Assembly: GCF_900119365.1 (NCBI RefSeq)
Contig: NZ_FPJO01000006.1
Span: forward strand, 272,565-336,564
DNA: 64,000 nucleotides
Direction of reading: 5' to 3'
From: Streptomyces atratus
GTDB lineage: Bacteria; Actinomycetota; Actinomycetes; Streptomycetales; Streptomycetaceae
Position numbers and translations under genes: made by a program
Shown: positions 16,586 to 25,720 of the stretch, one piece after another
Layout of the letters: each line of letters opens with the position of its first letter
How positions within the stretch are numbered: position 1 is the first letter of the stretch
The notes under the pieces: model-generated
Database searches by the model: none
Told to the model about the DNA's origin: nothing
Seen by the model: the letters and a program-made list of their open reading frames with translations, nothing else

Positions 16586-17382
16586 CCGCGCCCGTCGCTG
16601 TCGTTGTCGATGCCTTGTCGTACGCGGCGTCCGCCTTCCTGATAGGGCGGATCCCGCTCGGCGAATCACCTCCCGGCATCGACGAGGCAGCGGTTCCTTC
16701 ACTGCTACGACGCGCCCGGGAGGGGATCGCCTTCGTCGGACGTCACCCGGTGCTGCGTGCCGGGCTCTGCTGCGCGATGACCATCAACTTTTTCACCTTT
16801 GTCGCAGGCAGCGGGCTGATGGTCTTGTTCGCCAGCCGCGTCCTGGGGCTGTCCGCCGGAGTTGTCGGACTGACTCTGGGTGTCGGTTCAACCGGCGCTT
16901 TCCTCGGTGCCATCCTCGCCCCGAGGATCTCGCGACGTATCGGTGTGGGGCGCAGCATCGTTGTGGGAGCCGTGCTGTTTCCGGCGCCCATCGCCATCGC
17001 AGCCGGCGCGGGAGGCCCGCTCTGGGCCCGCGCCGGAGCACTGGCCACGGCGGAGTTCCTCTCCGGGGTTGGCGTCATGCTCTTCGACGTCAACCTCAAC
17101 TCCCCGCAGACCAGAGTGATCCCTGATGGCATGCGCAGCCGCGTGGCGGGCGCGTTCAGCACCATCAACTACGGCATACGTCCCATCGGGGCCGTCGTCG
17201 GCGGCCTGCTCGCCACCGCCTTCGGCCTACGGGCAACACTGCTCATCGGCGCCGCGGGGGGAATGCTGTCACTGCTCTGGCTACTGGCTTCACCGATACC
17301 GCACATCCACTCCCTGGCCCCGGACCACGCGGCCACTCCAAGCGGCGATGCCGATCCGGACAATCGCCCGATGCCTTGTTGA
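16570..17382 (+). pseudogene. MFS transporter, C-terminal fragment
   Basis: The frame reads ALTAPVAVVVDALSYAASAF, then REGIAFVGRHPVLRAGLCCA, FLGAILAPRISRRIGVGRSI and RVIPDGMRSRVAGAFSTINY GIRPIGAVVGGLLATAFGLR. This is the second half of an MFS_3-type exporter similar to the one broken at 12225. Roughly the first five helices are missing, and translation would have to start inside the ArsR fragment. The remaining sequence has no internal stop, so the deletion may be fairly recent. Confidence 0.75.
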
Positions 17383-17583
17383 CCCGGTGCCGAATCCGGC
17401 TGGCGAGCGTGGGCAGACCGTCTCACAAACGAAACGAACAGATGCGAGAGTTCCGCGAAGCCCTTCTGAGAGAATGCCGCCCCGGATCTGACGCCTGATC
17501 ATCTTGTTCGTCAACCATTTCGACATCGGATGCCGCGGTGCCGGCAGCCGGGGACGAAGCCGACCAACGAACCCCTCGAAGCC

Positions 17584-18444
17584 CTACGTGCCCACGGCGC
17601 CTTGCACGAATCGCCGAAGGTGTGTACGCACAACTTCGGGCTGCTCCAACCAGGGTTCGTGCCCCGCGCCCTCGATCCGGGTGAACGGAAGAGCGAGCCG
17701 GAGCGCGAGTGATTCAAGCGCCGACACAGGACGAGGATCATCGGCCCCACCAAGGAGCTCCGCCCGCGCGGGCAGCCGCGCCCGTAGCTCGGCAAGGTGC
17801 TCATCGAGCGGATCCGAGCGTCCTTCCTTGCCAAGTTCGCCGTTCATAGACCAGTTGACCGGGCGGCGCCGCCGGGCACCCTGGGCTGCCCAGTGCCACC
17901 CGCGTCCGGGATCGGCATGGTCGGTGAACCAGGCCAGCGTGAGCAATTCGACTTCCTGCTCCTCCGTACGGTGCGGCAATTCCTCCAACTCGCGGAGCCG
18001 CTCCTGCTGCGCTGCGGACATGCGTCGGCCACGCTCCGCTCGGTCCCCAGTACGCCAATCACCTACGAATGGCCCGCACATCAGCAGCACTGCGGCCACC
18101 CGGTCAGAGTGCCTCAAGCAGAACCGGCTCGCCAGATCGGTGCCGTAGGAGTGCCCAATCAGCACAGCCTTGGGCACGTCCCACGCGTCGAGCAGCTCGG
18201 CGAGATCGTCGACATGCCGGGCGAAGGAATGGGGGCCCCGCCACGGGGATTGGCCCGTGCCACGCTGGTCGTACCGGTATACAGGCGCGAGGTCCGCGAC
18301 CATGGGGGCGACATCGCCCAGATAGTCCGGCAGCCCCGGACCGCCATGGAGCAGGATCACGGCCGGCTGCCGAGTCGTGTCCCCCAGCGCCATCCAGCGC
18401 AACTGCGCCTCGTCGGTCATCGACACGAGGCCCTGCGTCTCCAT
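17584..18444 (-). CDS. Alpha/beta hydrolase, proline iminopeptidase-like
   Basis: The protein has about 286 residues. AVILLHGGPGLPDYLGDVAP gives the oxyanion HGGPG motif, YRYDQRGTGQSPW the following strand, and VLIGHSYGTDLASRFCLRHS the nucleophile elbow (GHSYG). GAGHEPWLEQPE near the end supplies the catalytic His. These are features of the S33 peptidase and related hydrolases; the natural substrate is unknown. Two ATGs are possible (18444 and 18420) and neither has a strong ribosome binding site. It is transcribed away from the fragment region upstream. Confidence 0.8.
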   Translation of the reverse strand: METQGLVSMTDEAQLRWMALGDTTRQPAVILLHGGPGLPDYLGDVAPMVADLAPVYRYDQRGTGQSPWRGPHSFARHVDDLAELLDAWDVPKAVLIGHSYGTDLASRFCLRHSDRVAAVLLMCGPFVGDWRTGDRAERGRRMSAAQQERLRELEELPHRTEEQEVELLTLAWFTDHADPGRGWHWAAQGARRRRPVNWSMNGELGKEGRSDPLDEHLAELRARLPARAELLGGADDPRPVSALESLALRLALPFTRIEGAGHEPWLEQPEVVRTHLRRFVQGAVGT

Positions 18445-18625
18445 CAAAGTCACCACGAAGAACCTACCGGCGTCACTGAGGCTCCGCCAAAGGTTAGAGA
18501 ACAAGCTGAGGACCTGTTCTGCGCGCGATGCCGTCGGGCTGTCCGGCTCGGGGCGGCCCACCGGCCCGACGGCTGTCGCTCCGCAGGCTGTTTCACCCGC
18601 GCTCTGGAGACCTTTGGAACCTGCA

Positions 18626-18770
18626 TGCGGCTCGCCCCTGGCCTTACGCCGGACGGCGGCAAGCTCTGCACCGGCTGCGTCGGCTGTCTCGGAGACTTCG
18701 CCTGCGAACGGCGCGGCCGGAAAGCCAGACGCTACCGGCGCGGGGTCTGCCGCGCCGCGTCCCGGGGCAG
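18626..18770 (+). pseudogene. Possible remnant of a Cys-rich site-specific recombinase domain
   Basis: One frame reads MRLAPGLTPDGGKLCTGCVG, then CLGDFACERRGRKARRYRRG VC. The CTGC...C spacing followed by a basic RRGVC resembles the zinc-ribbon-like start of some Streptomyces integrase-type proteins. No start site and no catalytic domain are present, and the rest of the stretch between 18445 and 18933 shows nothing else. Weak call. Confidence 0.3.
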
Positions 18771-18933
18771 GGGAGCACCCGCCTGGCGGAGCCGCTCCGG
18801 CGTTGCGGTCTGCCCGCGCATCGCGGCGCTGATCCAGTGGTTGCCGACCCGGGTGGTCGCAGCCCGCCGGAGCACCCGAAGGAGGAAGACCGAGCCGGCG
18901 ACCGCCTCGCGCGGGAGGGGACGGATGGAGGCC

Positions 18934-19656
18934 TCACCCTCTGGCTTCGGCCGCAATCCAGTTCTGCCAGATGTGGATCGTGTTGGGCACCTCGGGGCGA
19001 TCGAGAAGCCAAAGAACATAGCCGGCATGCCGCCTTGCCCACGGATTGTCGGACCGAGCGGCAGTTTCCAGCCTGCCGCGCAGGTCCTCACTGTCGACGG
19101 CTCGAGCAACGCGCAGGTACTCACGGTCCTTGCAGCGGTAGGCCCTCTGAACGACGATCTCGACCAGGTCGGTGAGCTTCGTCCTGACCGTCTCGCCGTG
19201 GTCAGCGACCGCCACGTCCCGTATGAGGCTCTGTTTCGTGCCCCACTTCTTGGCATGCCGGGTCCACTCCTGCGGATACCTTGCCTCCCATTCCAGGAAG
19301 AGGAGCGCATAGGGCAGCCCCTGCCATGTCCTGATGTCCCCGGGCGGGCGGTTCCACAACGCGTCGGGCAGCGAATACCTCCCGGCTTCGACGTACATCT
19401 CATGTGCCTGCAGGAAGGCCGGGTCCCGCCACTGCGCCTGTCCGCCGAGCGGCAGCGTCAAGCGCCACAACTCATTGAACCGGCCAAGAGCATCCCGCGC
19501 GTTCCCCCGAACATCAGCAAGACGGACCAGCGCCGCGGCCCGCTCGACGGGATCGTCGGCTATCAGTCCGAACGCCCAGCCCAACCTCGCGTCCCACGCA
19601 TGGGCTTCGTCAATGCCCGCGCCCGCATCCGCTTCCTTCGTCACGCAGTAGATCAT
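18934..19656 (-). CDS. Hypothetical protein, helix- and Trp-rich
   Basis: The protein has 240 residues, no signal peptide and no membrane segment. It shows an alpha-helical look with WDARLGWAFGLIADDPVERA near the start, RFNELWRLTLPLGGQAQWRD in the middle and ARRHAGYVLWLLDRPEVPNT near the end. LVRLADVRGNARDALGRFNE could form a helical repeat. I do not recognise the family. The frame keeps normal high third-position GC and is bounded by non-coding sequence on both sides, which supports a real single gene. Confidence 0.6.
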   Translation of the reverse strand: MIYCVTKEADAGAGIDEAHAWDARLGWAFGLIADDPVERAAALVRLADVRGNARDALGRFNELWRLTLPLGGQAQWRDPAFLQAHEMYVEAGRYSLPDALWNRPPGDIRTWQGLPYALLFLEWEARYPQEWTRHAKKWGTKQSLIRDVAVADHGETVRTKLTDLVEIVVQRAYRCKDREYLRVARAVDSEDLRGRLETAARSDNPWARRHAGYVLWLLDRPEVPNTIHIWQNWIAAEARG

Positions 19657-19994
19657 CCCCTGTCACGACACCGAGGTGCGTCGGCCCTCGCCCTCATCCA
19701 GAGCACAGATCGCGCGGGCAAGGCGATGGCGATGGCGATTCAGGAATCCCGAAGTTACGTCAGTAGGCGGTCGAGCCTCCAACGAAGGAAGAACCCCTGG
19801 CCACCGGGCCAAGCGCTCAGCGGAGATTCGGAGCACTCGCGGGATGTCGCGCAAACCGTTGCGCCGCGCGGCCCCGGCGTGCGGTCGCACGCCGGGGCCA
19901 TTGGGCGCCGATCGTCGTCGGAGCCTCGGGCGTCTCTACAAGTACCGCGGTCTCGGGCTGCCGTTGAAGACGGTTCGTGGCGAACGGGGATGTT
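19657..19994. other. Intergenic stretch without gene, holds a terminator hairpin
   Basis: About 340 bases lie between the hypothetical gene and the broken amidase, both on the minus strand. Apart from the strong hairpin at 19870-19899 nothing is recognisable. The missing C-terminal half of the amidase probably once covered part of this space, but no amidase-like peptide remains in it. Confidence 0.5.
19870..19899 (-). terminator. Strong hairpin terminator downstream of the amidase remnant
   Basis: GGCCCCGGCGTGCG at 19870-19883 pairs perfectly with 19886-19899 across a 2-base loop (14-bp stem). There is no U-tract, as is usual in Streptomyces. It sits 95 bases past the present end of the amidase gene. 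Confidence 0.75.
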
Positions 19995-20777
19995 TCAGCC
20001 AGGCCGCCGGGACGGGGGCGGCGTGCTGAGGGTGAGGGGTACGGGGGCGGTCCCGGCCAGCACCTCGTAAGCCAGCCGTAGGTCGCCCACGCTCCGGGCC
20101 AGCGGGCCGTCGGTGACCAGAATCTGGGACGCCGGGCCGGGGTCGTCCAGGCCGAGAATGCGGTGGTCCGCCGGAAATCTGCCCGTGGACGGCTTCAGCC
20201 CGGCCACGCCGCAGAACTGGGCCGGGACGCGCACCGATCCCCCGGAGTCGTTGCCGAGCCCGAGCGCCGCCATGCCCGTGGCCACGGCCACCGCGTCGCC
20301 CCCGCTGGAGCCGCCCGGCGTCCGGCTGCTGTCCCACGGATTGACCGTGTCGCCGAAAAGCTCGCTGCGCGTGTGCACCCCCGCCAGGATCAGGGTGGGA
20401 ATGTTGCTGTGCCCGATGGGGATGGCCCCGGCCGCGCGCAGCCGCGCCACCGGGGGAGCGTCGGCCGGCGCCACCAGATCGCGGAAGCGCTCCGTGCCGA
20501 ACGTGGTCGGCACGCCTTCGACGGCGGTGCTCTCCTTCACGGTGAACGGCACGCCCGCGAGCGGCCCCAGCGCTTCACCTGCGGCCCGCCGGCGGTCCGT
20601 CTGTGCCGCGGCCTCGCGTGCGCGCTCCGCCAGGAGCTGCGTGACCGCGTTCACTTGTGGGTTGACCTCGGCGATGCGATCGAGGTGGCTTTCGACCAGT
20701 TCGACAGCCGAGACGTGTGCGTCGCGCACGGCCTGCGCCTGGGCGGCGGCCGACATCTTCCACAGGGCGTCCTGCAT
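19995..20777 (-). pseudogene. Amidase-signature enzyme, C-terminally truncated
   Basis: The remaining 260 residues contain ELVESHLDRIAEVNPQVNAV, the catalytic-lysine strand GPLAGVPFTVKES (about 74-86), TPGGSSGGDAVAVATGMAAL (the GGSSGG signature with the cis-Ser) and LGNDSGGSVRVPAQFCGVAG (nucleophile Ser region), so the Lys-Ser-Ser triad is present. The reading ends about 30 residues after LARSVGDLRLAYEVL, whereas amidases run to about 450 residues, so close to half is missing. GGAAGGAAAGG precedes the ATG at 20777. It is divergent from a TetR gene with palindromes between. Confidence 0.75.
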
Positions 20778-20801
20778 GGCCTTTCCTTCCTCCCCTACGT
20801 A

Positions 20802-20848
20802 CCGATGCACCTGCATCGGAATCGCAACCGTATCCTGGAACCGATACG
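20802..20848. promoter_or_regulatory. Two inverted repeats in the amidase-TetR divergent region
   Basis: CCGATGCA-CC-TGCATCGG (20802-20819) has perfect 8-bp arms, and CGTATC-N8-GATACG (20829-20848) has 6-bp arms. Both lie between the amidase start at 20777 and the TetR start at 20909 and are likely operators for the TetR protein. Confidence 0.7.
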
Positions 20849-20908
20849 AGCGCATCGCATAAGGTGCACTGCGAAGCAGAGCACCGTGGAGCAGGGAGGC
20901 GACCGGGT

Positions 20909-21529
20909 ATGCCCAGGCAGGTGGATCACGTGAGCCGACGCCGCCTCATCGCCGAGGCCGTCTGCCACCTCGCCGACGAACGCGGCCTTGAGGGCGTGAC
21001 CCTGCGCGACGTCGCCGCCCGCGCGCAGGTGTCCATGGGCGCCGTTCAGCGGTGCTTCCGCACCAAGGAAGAGATGCTCGTATTCGCTCTCGGGCACATC
21101 AGCGAGCGGATCAGCGAGCGCGTACAGGCCCGCCTTGTCAGGAGCCCGGCCCAGTCGGCCGACACCGCCCTGGGCCACGCTGCCACCGAGATCTCACTAC
21201 TCAGGGAAGAGCACCGCGCCGAGGCCAGGGTCTGGCTCGCCTTCGTCGCGCAAGCGGCTGTCAGCAAGGCGCTCGCCAGGGTGCTGAAGGCGAACTACGC
21301 AGCCCTGCAGGAGGCGTTCACCCGCCTCATCTCGGAAGCCGGCGTCGTGTCCCTCGATCCACAACGCGAGGCCCGCACCCTCCTCGCCCTTGCGGACGGC
21401 CTCACCACGCACGTCCTCATCGGCCACCTCACCCCGCAAGAGGCACACGACGTCCTCCACGCGCATCTGGCCGGCCTCTGGGAGCAACCGGTCCGGCCTC
21501 CTCGCTTCCATGAAGACCGGACCGAGTGA
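20909..21529 (+). CDS. TetR-family transcriptional regulator
   Basis: The protein has 206 residues. VSRRRLIAEAVCHLADERGL (about 7-26) and VTLRDVAARAQVSMGAVQRC FRTKEEMLVFAL form a TetR DNA-binding domain. The C-terminal part (EARVWLAFVAQAAVSKALAR, LDPQREARTLLALADGLTTH) resembles the BetI-like ligand domain. GGAGG at 20894 precedes the ATG at 20909. It is divergent from an amidase, and its stop overlaps the GTG start of a broken esterase (GTGA), so the esterase was once translationally coupled to it. Confidence 0.88.
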   Translation: MPRQVDHVSRRRLIAEAVCHLADERGLEGVTLRDVAARAQVSMGAVQRCFRTKEEMLVFALGHISERISERVQARLVRSPAQSADTALGHAATEISLLREEHRAEARVWLAFVAQAAVSKALARVLKANYAALQEAFTRLISEAGVVSLDPQREARTLLALADGLTTHVLIGHLTPQEAHDVLHAHLAGLWEQPVRPPRFHEDRTE

Positions 21530-21903
21530 GGCGAAGGAACGTGACCGCGGTCAAGGGGTGGGACGGGACGAGGCAGGCGACCGAGTTCGGCCCCGTCGTT
21601 CCGCAGGCGGGACCGACGGCCGAGAGCTCAGCCGGGAACGACTGGCTCACGCTCAACGTCAGCACCCCGGCCCTGGGGACGGCCGGGCTGCCCGTGCCGG
21701 TGTGGATCCACGGTGGTGCCTGCATCGCGGGGGCCTCCAGCGATCCGATGTACGACCCTGCGGCCCTGACCAGCGCGGGCCTGGTCGCGGTGAGCGGACC
21801 CCTGCATCCCGCCGGAGCCGGCAGGTACGGGTCGGTAGCCACCCGGTCGCTCGCCTCCACGGTTCCAGCAACAGGGTGCACAGCTTCTTGGCCTGAGAGG
21901 TAA
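21526..21903 (+). pseudogene. Type-B carboxylesterase, fragment lacking the catalytic region
   Basis: The frame starts at a GTG overlapping the TetR stop. It reads VKGWDGTRQATEFGPVVPQA, then NDWLTLNVSTPALG and LPVPVWIHGGACIAGASSDP MYDPAALTSAGLVAVS. This matches the early part of type-B carboxylesterases (EDYLTLNV, PVMVWIHGGA with the oxyanion hole). After GLVAVS, where relatives continue with INYRLG, homology stops, and the GESAG nucleophile is absent. The front of the protein is also missing. Confidence 0.7.
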
Positions 21904-21987
21904 CCAGACTGACCGACGAGCCGCTCGCTTGTTGGCATCCGGGCAGCCGAAGATTGGAGCCTGTCATGTTCAGGCTCAGGAGGCGAG

Positions 21988-23001
21988 ATGGCGGGCACGT
22001 GGGCGGCGAGCGTCTCAACCGACAGCGTCAGCGCGCGCGCCGGCTTCGAATGGTGGTCGTCGATGGTCGCCGAAACGGTCGTTCCCGTGTCGATCACGTG
22101 CGAACACGCCGACTCCTTCGCGGGAGAAGCGGCCTCGCTGCAGCTGCCCCAGACCCAGGTGTCAGCATTCCGATTCTCCCCGATGTCAGCCCGCCGTACC
22201 CCGATCCACATCCGGCGGGCGGATCCCGAGTCCTACTTCCTCTTCCTGGTCCACGGCGGCCCGGTCGGGCTGGAGCAACGGCGCAACAACATCCTGCTCA
22301 GGGCCGGCGACATGGCCCTGTTCAACACCTCCCTCCCTCTGGCCTGCGAGTTCAAGGACGGCAGACAGCTCCCTCGAATCACCATGATCCGGCTGCCCAG
22401 AACCGCGATACCGCTCCCCCGAGATCGGACGGACGAACTGGTCGCCACCCTTCTCCCCGCCCGGACCGGGTCGGGAGCGCTCCTCACCTCCTATCTCGCC
22501 GGGCTGCGCGACCAGGCCCCGCACTGCGACGAGGCGGAACTGCTCCGCCTGGGGAGCGTGGGATTCGACCTGGCCACCGCGTTCTTGGCCACGCGGCTCG
22601 ATGCCGCATCAGGGCTTCCCGCAGACACCCGCCGCCAAGTCCTGCTGGCCCACATCCACGCCTTCATCGACCGCAACCTCAGCAATCCCCAACTCACACC
22701 AGCACACATCGCAGCGCACCACTACATCTCCGTCCGCGCCCTGCACCAACTGTTCCGTACGGAGGCGAGTACCGTCGCGGCCACAATCCGCCGGCGGCGC
22801 CTGGAGCGCTGCCAGGCCGACCTCGCCGACCCCCGGCAACGCAGCCAGTCGATCAGTGCGCTGGCAGCGCGGTGGGGCTTCCTGGTGCCGGCCGAGTTCA
22901 GCAGAGCATTTCGGGCAGTCCATGGCATGACTCCCACGGAATTCCGCCGCGAGGCCACGGCAAGCTCAGGCTGCGCCAAGACACAAGTGACGCTGCGCTG
23001 A
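21988..23001 (+). CDS. AraC-family transcriptional regulator
   Basis: The protein has 337 residues. The N-terminal half is an AraC-binding-like cupin (TPIHIRRADPESYFLFLVHG, ILLRAGDMALFNTSLPLACE) and the C-terminal half the double helix-turn-helix (HIHAFIDRNLSNPQLTPAHI AAHHYISVRALHQLF, then SISALAARWGFLVPAEFSRA FRAVHGMTPTEFRRE). This is the layout of activators such as those near oxidoreductase or secondary metabolism genes. No operon partner: the next gene, a secreted protein, begins 126 bases downstream and could be a target. Confidence 0.88.
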   Translation: MAGTWAASVSTDSVSARAGFEWWSSMVAETVVPVSITCEHADSFAGEAASLQLPQTQVSAFRFSPMSARRTPIHIRRADPESYFLFLVHGGPVGLEQRRNNILLRAGDMALFNTSLPLACEFKDGRQLPRITMIRLPRTAIPLPRDRTDELVATLLPARTGSGALLTSYLAGLRDQAPHCDEAELLRLGSVGFDLATAFLATRLDAASGLPADTRRQVLLAHIHAFIDRNLSNPQLTPAHIAAHHYISVRALHQLFRTEASTVAATIRRRRLERCQADLADPRQRSQSISALAARWGFLVPAEFSRAFRAVHGMTPTEFRREATASSGCAKTQVTLR

Positions 23002-23126
23002 TTCCCAATTGCCCCCGCGTATTCCGTGTCACGGTGAGATCGCACGATTCGGCCCATGTCATGCGCATGCCCGTTCTGTGCATCGCGCGGTGCTTCCGCG
23101 CGAATTCCTGATCCCAGGGAGGGAAA

Positions 23127-23522
23127 ATGAAACGCTATCTAGTACCAGCGGCTGGACTGCTGCTTGTCCTGGTCGGAGCCTCCACTGCCGTAGCCGCACC
23201 GGCGGGTGCCGCGCCCGTCGAGTCCGCTGCCTCGGCAACGACGGCGCAGCCGCGACAGGTGCCTGACGGGCCGGTAGTGGTGACTCAGGGCAGCAACGGG
23301 GCTCCTTCGATACGGCATGCGAACTACTGCAACAACTTCGTCAACTACGGCACGTCGTGGAGAGCGGACTGCAACGTCGACTACGGAAGTTCCGGATCGT
23401 GGACCCAGTGCTCGGACGGTACCGAAATCTGGGGTCCGTTGGTCGGCCCGGGCTACTGGGTCTTCAGCGGTAACTGCTCCGGTCACGGCAGCGTGCGGGA
23501 CTGGGGGGTTTACGACGGTTAG
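23127..23522 (+). CDS. Small secreted four-cysteine protein of unknown function
   Basis: The protein has 131 residues with a clear Sec signal (MKRYLVPAAGLLLVLVGAST, cleavage likely after AVAAPAGAAP). The mature part has a low-complexity start and then four Cys in a tight domain: NYCNNF, ADCNVDYG, TQCSDG and GNCSGHG, with many Trp, Tyr and Gly, so two disulphides are likely. The ending DWGVYDG is aromatic and acidic. I do not recognise it; it may be an extracellular binding or inhibitor-like module. AGGGAGGG precedes the ATG. A strong bidirectional hairpin follows at 23744. Confidence 0.7.
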   Translation: MKRYLVPAAGLLLVLVGASTAVAAPAGAAPVESAASATTAQPRQVPDGPVVVTQGSNGAPSIRHANYCNNFVNYGTSWRADCNVDYGSSGSWTQCSDGTEIWGPLVGPGYWVFSGNCSGHGSVRDWGVYDG

Positions 23523-23743
23523 CGATCCCGCATGTGCGCTCCTCCCGTTCCTGCCCGTCACGGCTGCACCGTAGGAATCGAGGCAGGTCTGCGCAACTGC
23601 AGCGGACGCAGCGGACCCTTGTCGGTATCGGCGCAGCCGAGGATCTCGCGGCGTGTTCCGACCAGCCGGAGTCCTTCTTCGCGGCCGGTCGGGGAAGTGC
23701 GCCGAGAGCCGACCTCCGACGAAGGCGCTGGCGACCCGAATGC

Positions 23744-23781
23744 GGCGGTGCCCTCAGCCACGTGTGGCTGAGGGCACCGCC
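23744..23781. terminator. Bidirectional hairpin terminator, 18-bp perfect stem
   Basis: GGCGGTGCCCTCAGCCAC at 23744-23761 pairs perfectly with 23764-23781 around a 2-base loop. It lies between the end of the secreted protein gene (+) and the end of the FMN enzyme gene (-), so it can stop both transcripts. The remaining bases between 23523 and 23877 show no gene. Confidence 0.85.
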
Positions 23782-23877
23782 GGCCGGGCTCAGCGTGGAG
23801 TCGGCGTTCGGGCGGCCGACCGCCCCGTACCGCCCGACCTCGCAGATCCGGCACCGGCACTCGTCACACGTCACACG

Positions 23878-25422
23878 TCAGCCGGCAGGCTTCTGGAGAG
23901 GGGTCGGTTCGGCGGTGAGCAGCGCGGTGATCTCCTGGGCGAGCTCCGGGCCGAGTTCGCCCCAGCCGTCCTTGTAGCCGTAGACGTTCGCCAGGGTGCG
24001 GGCGTCGTAGTCGCCGTTCATGATCTCGATGTCGGTGGTGGTGATGAGTGCCGGATGGGCGACGCCGACAGCTCCCGAGACCTTCAGCAGCTCCTTACGC
24101 AGGGTGCGCAGGTAGACAGCGGCCCGGGTGGCCTTCGAGGGCGCGTCGACGCCGCGCACCAGCCACGGATTCTGGGTGGCGATGCCGGTGGGGCACTTGT
24201 CGGTGTGGCATTTCTGCGCCTGGATGCAGCCGATGGACAGCATTGCCTCGCGGGCGACGTTGATCATGTCGACACCCAGGGCGAAGGCGACGGCGGCGTT
24301 CTCGGGCAGGCCGAGCTTGCCGGAGCCGATGAAGGTGAGGTCGTCGGTCAGACCCCACTCGGCGAACGTGCTGTAGACGCGGGAGAAGCCCATCCGGAAC
24401 GGCAGCGACACCGAGTCGGTGAAGATCAGGGGAGCCGCCCCGGTGCCGCCCTCGCCTCCGTCGATGGTTACGAAGTCGACCCCGCGGTCACCACGCGCCA
24501 TCAGCGTGGCCAGCTCCTGCCAGAAGCTCATCTCCCCGACAGCGCTCTTGATCCCGACCGGCAGACCGGTCTCGGTAGCGAGCAGCTCCACGAAGTCGAG
24601 CATCGAGTCGACGTCGTGGAACGCGGTGTGCCGAGAGGGGGATGCGCAGTCCTTGCCGGCCGGGATGCCGCGGATCCTGGCGATCTCGGGGGTCACCTTC
24701 GCGCCCGGCAGCATCCCACCGAGCCCCGGCTTGGCGCCCTGGGAGAGCTTGATCTCTATCGCCTTGACCGGGGCGCCTGCGACCACGTCCTTGAGCTTGT
24801 CGAGGTTGAAGGTGCCGTCCTCGTTGCGGCAGCCGAAGTACGACGTCCCGATCTGGAGGACGAGGTCACCGCCGTTGCGGTGGTACTGCGCGAGACCGCC
24901 CTCGCCCGTGTTCTGCATCGCGCCGGCCAGCGCCGCGCCCTTGTTGAGCGCCGTGATGGCCGCGCCGGACAGCGATCCGAAGCTCATCGCCGAGATGTTC
25001 ACGACGCTCGCCGGCCGGAACGCCTTGGCGCGCCCGCGCGGGCCGCCCAGTACCTTGGCCGAGGGCAGCGGGGCCTGCGGGTCGTGCAGATCGGGCAGCG
25101 TGCCGGCGAACGTCCGCTGCTTCACGTACGCGTGCCCTTGCACATGCTCGACATCCACGTCGGTTCCGAACCCGAAGTAGTTGTTCTCTTCCTTCGCCGA
25201 CGCGTAGATCCAGGTGCGCTGGTCACGGCTGAACGGGCGCTCTTCCTCGTTGGACGTCACGACGTACTGGCGCAGTTCCGGCCCGATCGTCTCCAACAGG
25301 TACCGGGCGTGCCCGATCACGGGGAAGTTTCTGAGCAGTGCGTGCTTCTTCTGGACGAGGTCGCGGGCAGCCACCAGCGCCAATGCGGTTGCGGCGGCCG
25401 CGCCGATGCTCCGAGCGCGCAT
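23878..25422 (-). CDS. FMN-binding glutamate synthase-like (GltS/GOGAT synthase domain) protein
   Basis: The protein has 514 residues. The N-terminus has one hydrophobic segment (IGAAAATALALVAA). The glutamate synthase alpha-domain follows: FRPASVVNISAMSFGSLSGA, AGAMQNTGEGGLAQYHRNGG, AIEIKLSQGAKPGLGGMLPG, FVTIDGGEGGTGAAPLIFTD and the Fe-S cluster Cys GCIQAQKCHTDKCPTGIATQ. It lacks the glutaminase and the long N-terminal region of real GltB, so it is one of the stand-alone FMN/Fe-S homologues whose reaction is uncertain. AGGAGAGGAACGTTC precedes the ATG at 25422. The initial hydrophobic segment suggests membrane attachment. Confidence 0.85.
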   Translation of the reverse strand: MRARSIGAAAATALALVAARDLVQKKHALLRNFPVIGHARYLLETIGPELRQYVVTSNEEERPFSRDQRTWIYASAKEENNYFGFGTDVDVEHVQGHAYVKQRTFAGTLPDLHDPQAPLPSAKVLGGPRGRAKAFRPASVVNISAMSFGSLSGAAITALNKGAALAGAMQNTGEGGLAQYHRNGGDLVLQIGTSYFGCRNEDGTFNLDKLKDVVAGAPVKAIEIKLSQGAKPGLGGMLPGAKVTPEIARIRGIPAGKDCASPSRHTAFHDVDSMLDFVELLATETGLPVGIKSAVGEMSFWQELATLMARGDRGVDFVTIDGGEGGTGAAPLIFTDSVSLPFRMGFSRVYSTFAEWGLTDDLTFIGSGKLGLPENAAVAFALGVDMINVAREAMLSIGCIQAQKCHTDKCPTGIATQNPWLVRGVDAPSKATRAAVYLRTLRKELLKVSGAVGVAHPALITTTDIEIMNGDYDARTLANVYGYKDGWGELGPELAQEITALLTAEPTPLQKPAG

Positions 25423-25584
25423 GAACGTTCCTCTCCTCGACTCCTCGATACCCGACTCCACCGCTGTGCGGCGGACGTCGTGGGCGTTGGGCGGCGGACA
25501 CGACCAGGCAGGCATCGGCGTCCGACGACGAAACGCCACATGATGTTAGAGGTCTCGCGGATGGGCGGACGGGGCAGGGTGCGT

Positions 25585-25700
25585 GAGAGGCCACCGCAGT
25601 TGAGCGATTCCGAACTGGTCTGTCCGGCCGTCGCGCAGGCTCTGCCGGGCTTCGCCCCGGAAGCCCGCTGGCTACGGTTCGCCCACGCTGTGGATCTGTG
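25585..25700 (+). mobile_element. IS982-family transposase, N-terminal remnant
   Basis: One frame reads ERPPQLSDSELVCPAVAQAL and PGFAPEARWLRFAHA, matching the start of IS982-like transposases (RPPKLSD(S/A)ELVCLAV.QALLGF.SEARWLRYA). There is no DDE domain and no inverted repeat was found, so it is a fossil fragment between the FMN enzyme and the membrane protein gene. Confidence 0.7.
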
Positions 25701-25720
25701 GCACAAGGGCCCTGGAAGCT

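Noticed and set aside
23653..23877. Long open plus-strand frame over the FMN enzyme gene
   Set aside because: It is a high-GC shadow opposite the glutamate synthase-like gene, whose domain motifs are all on the minus strand.
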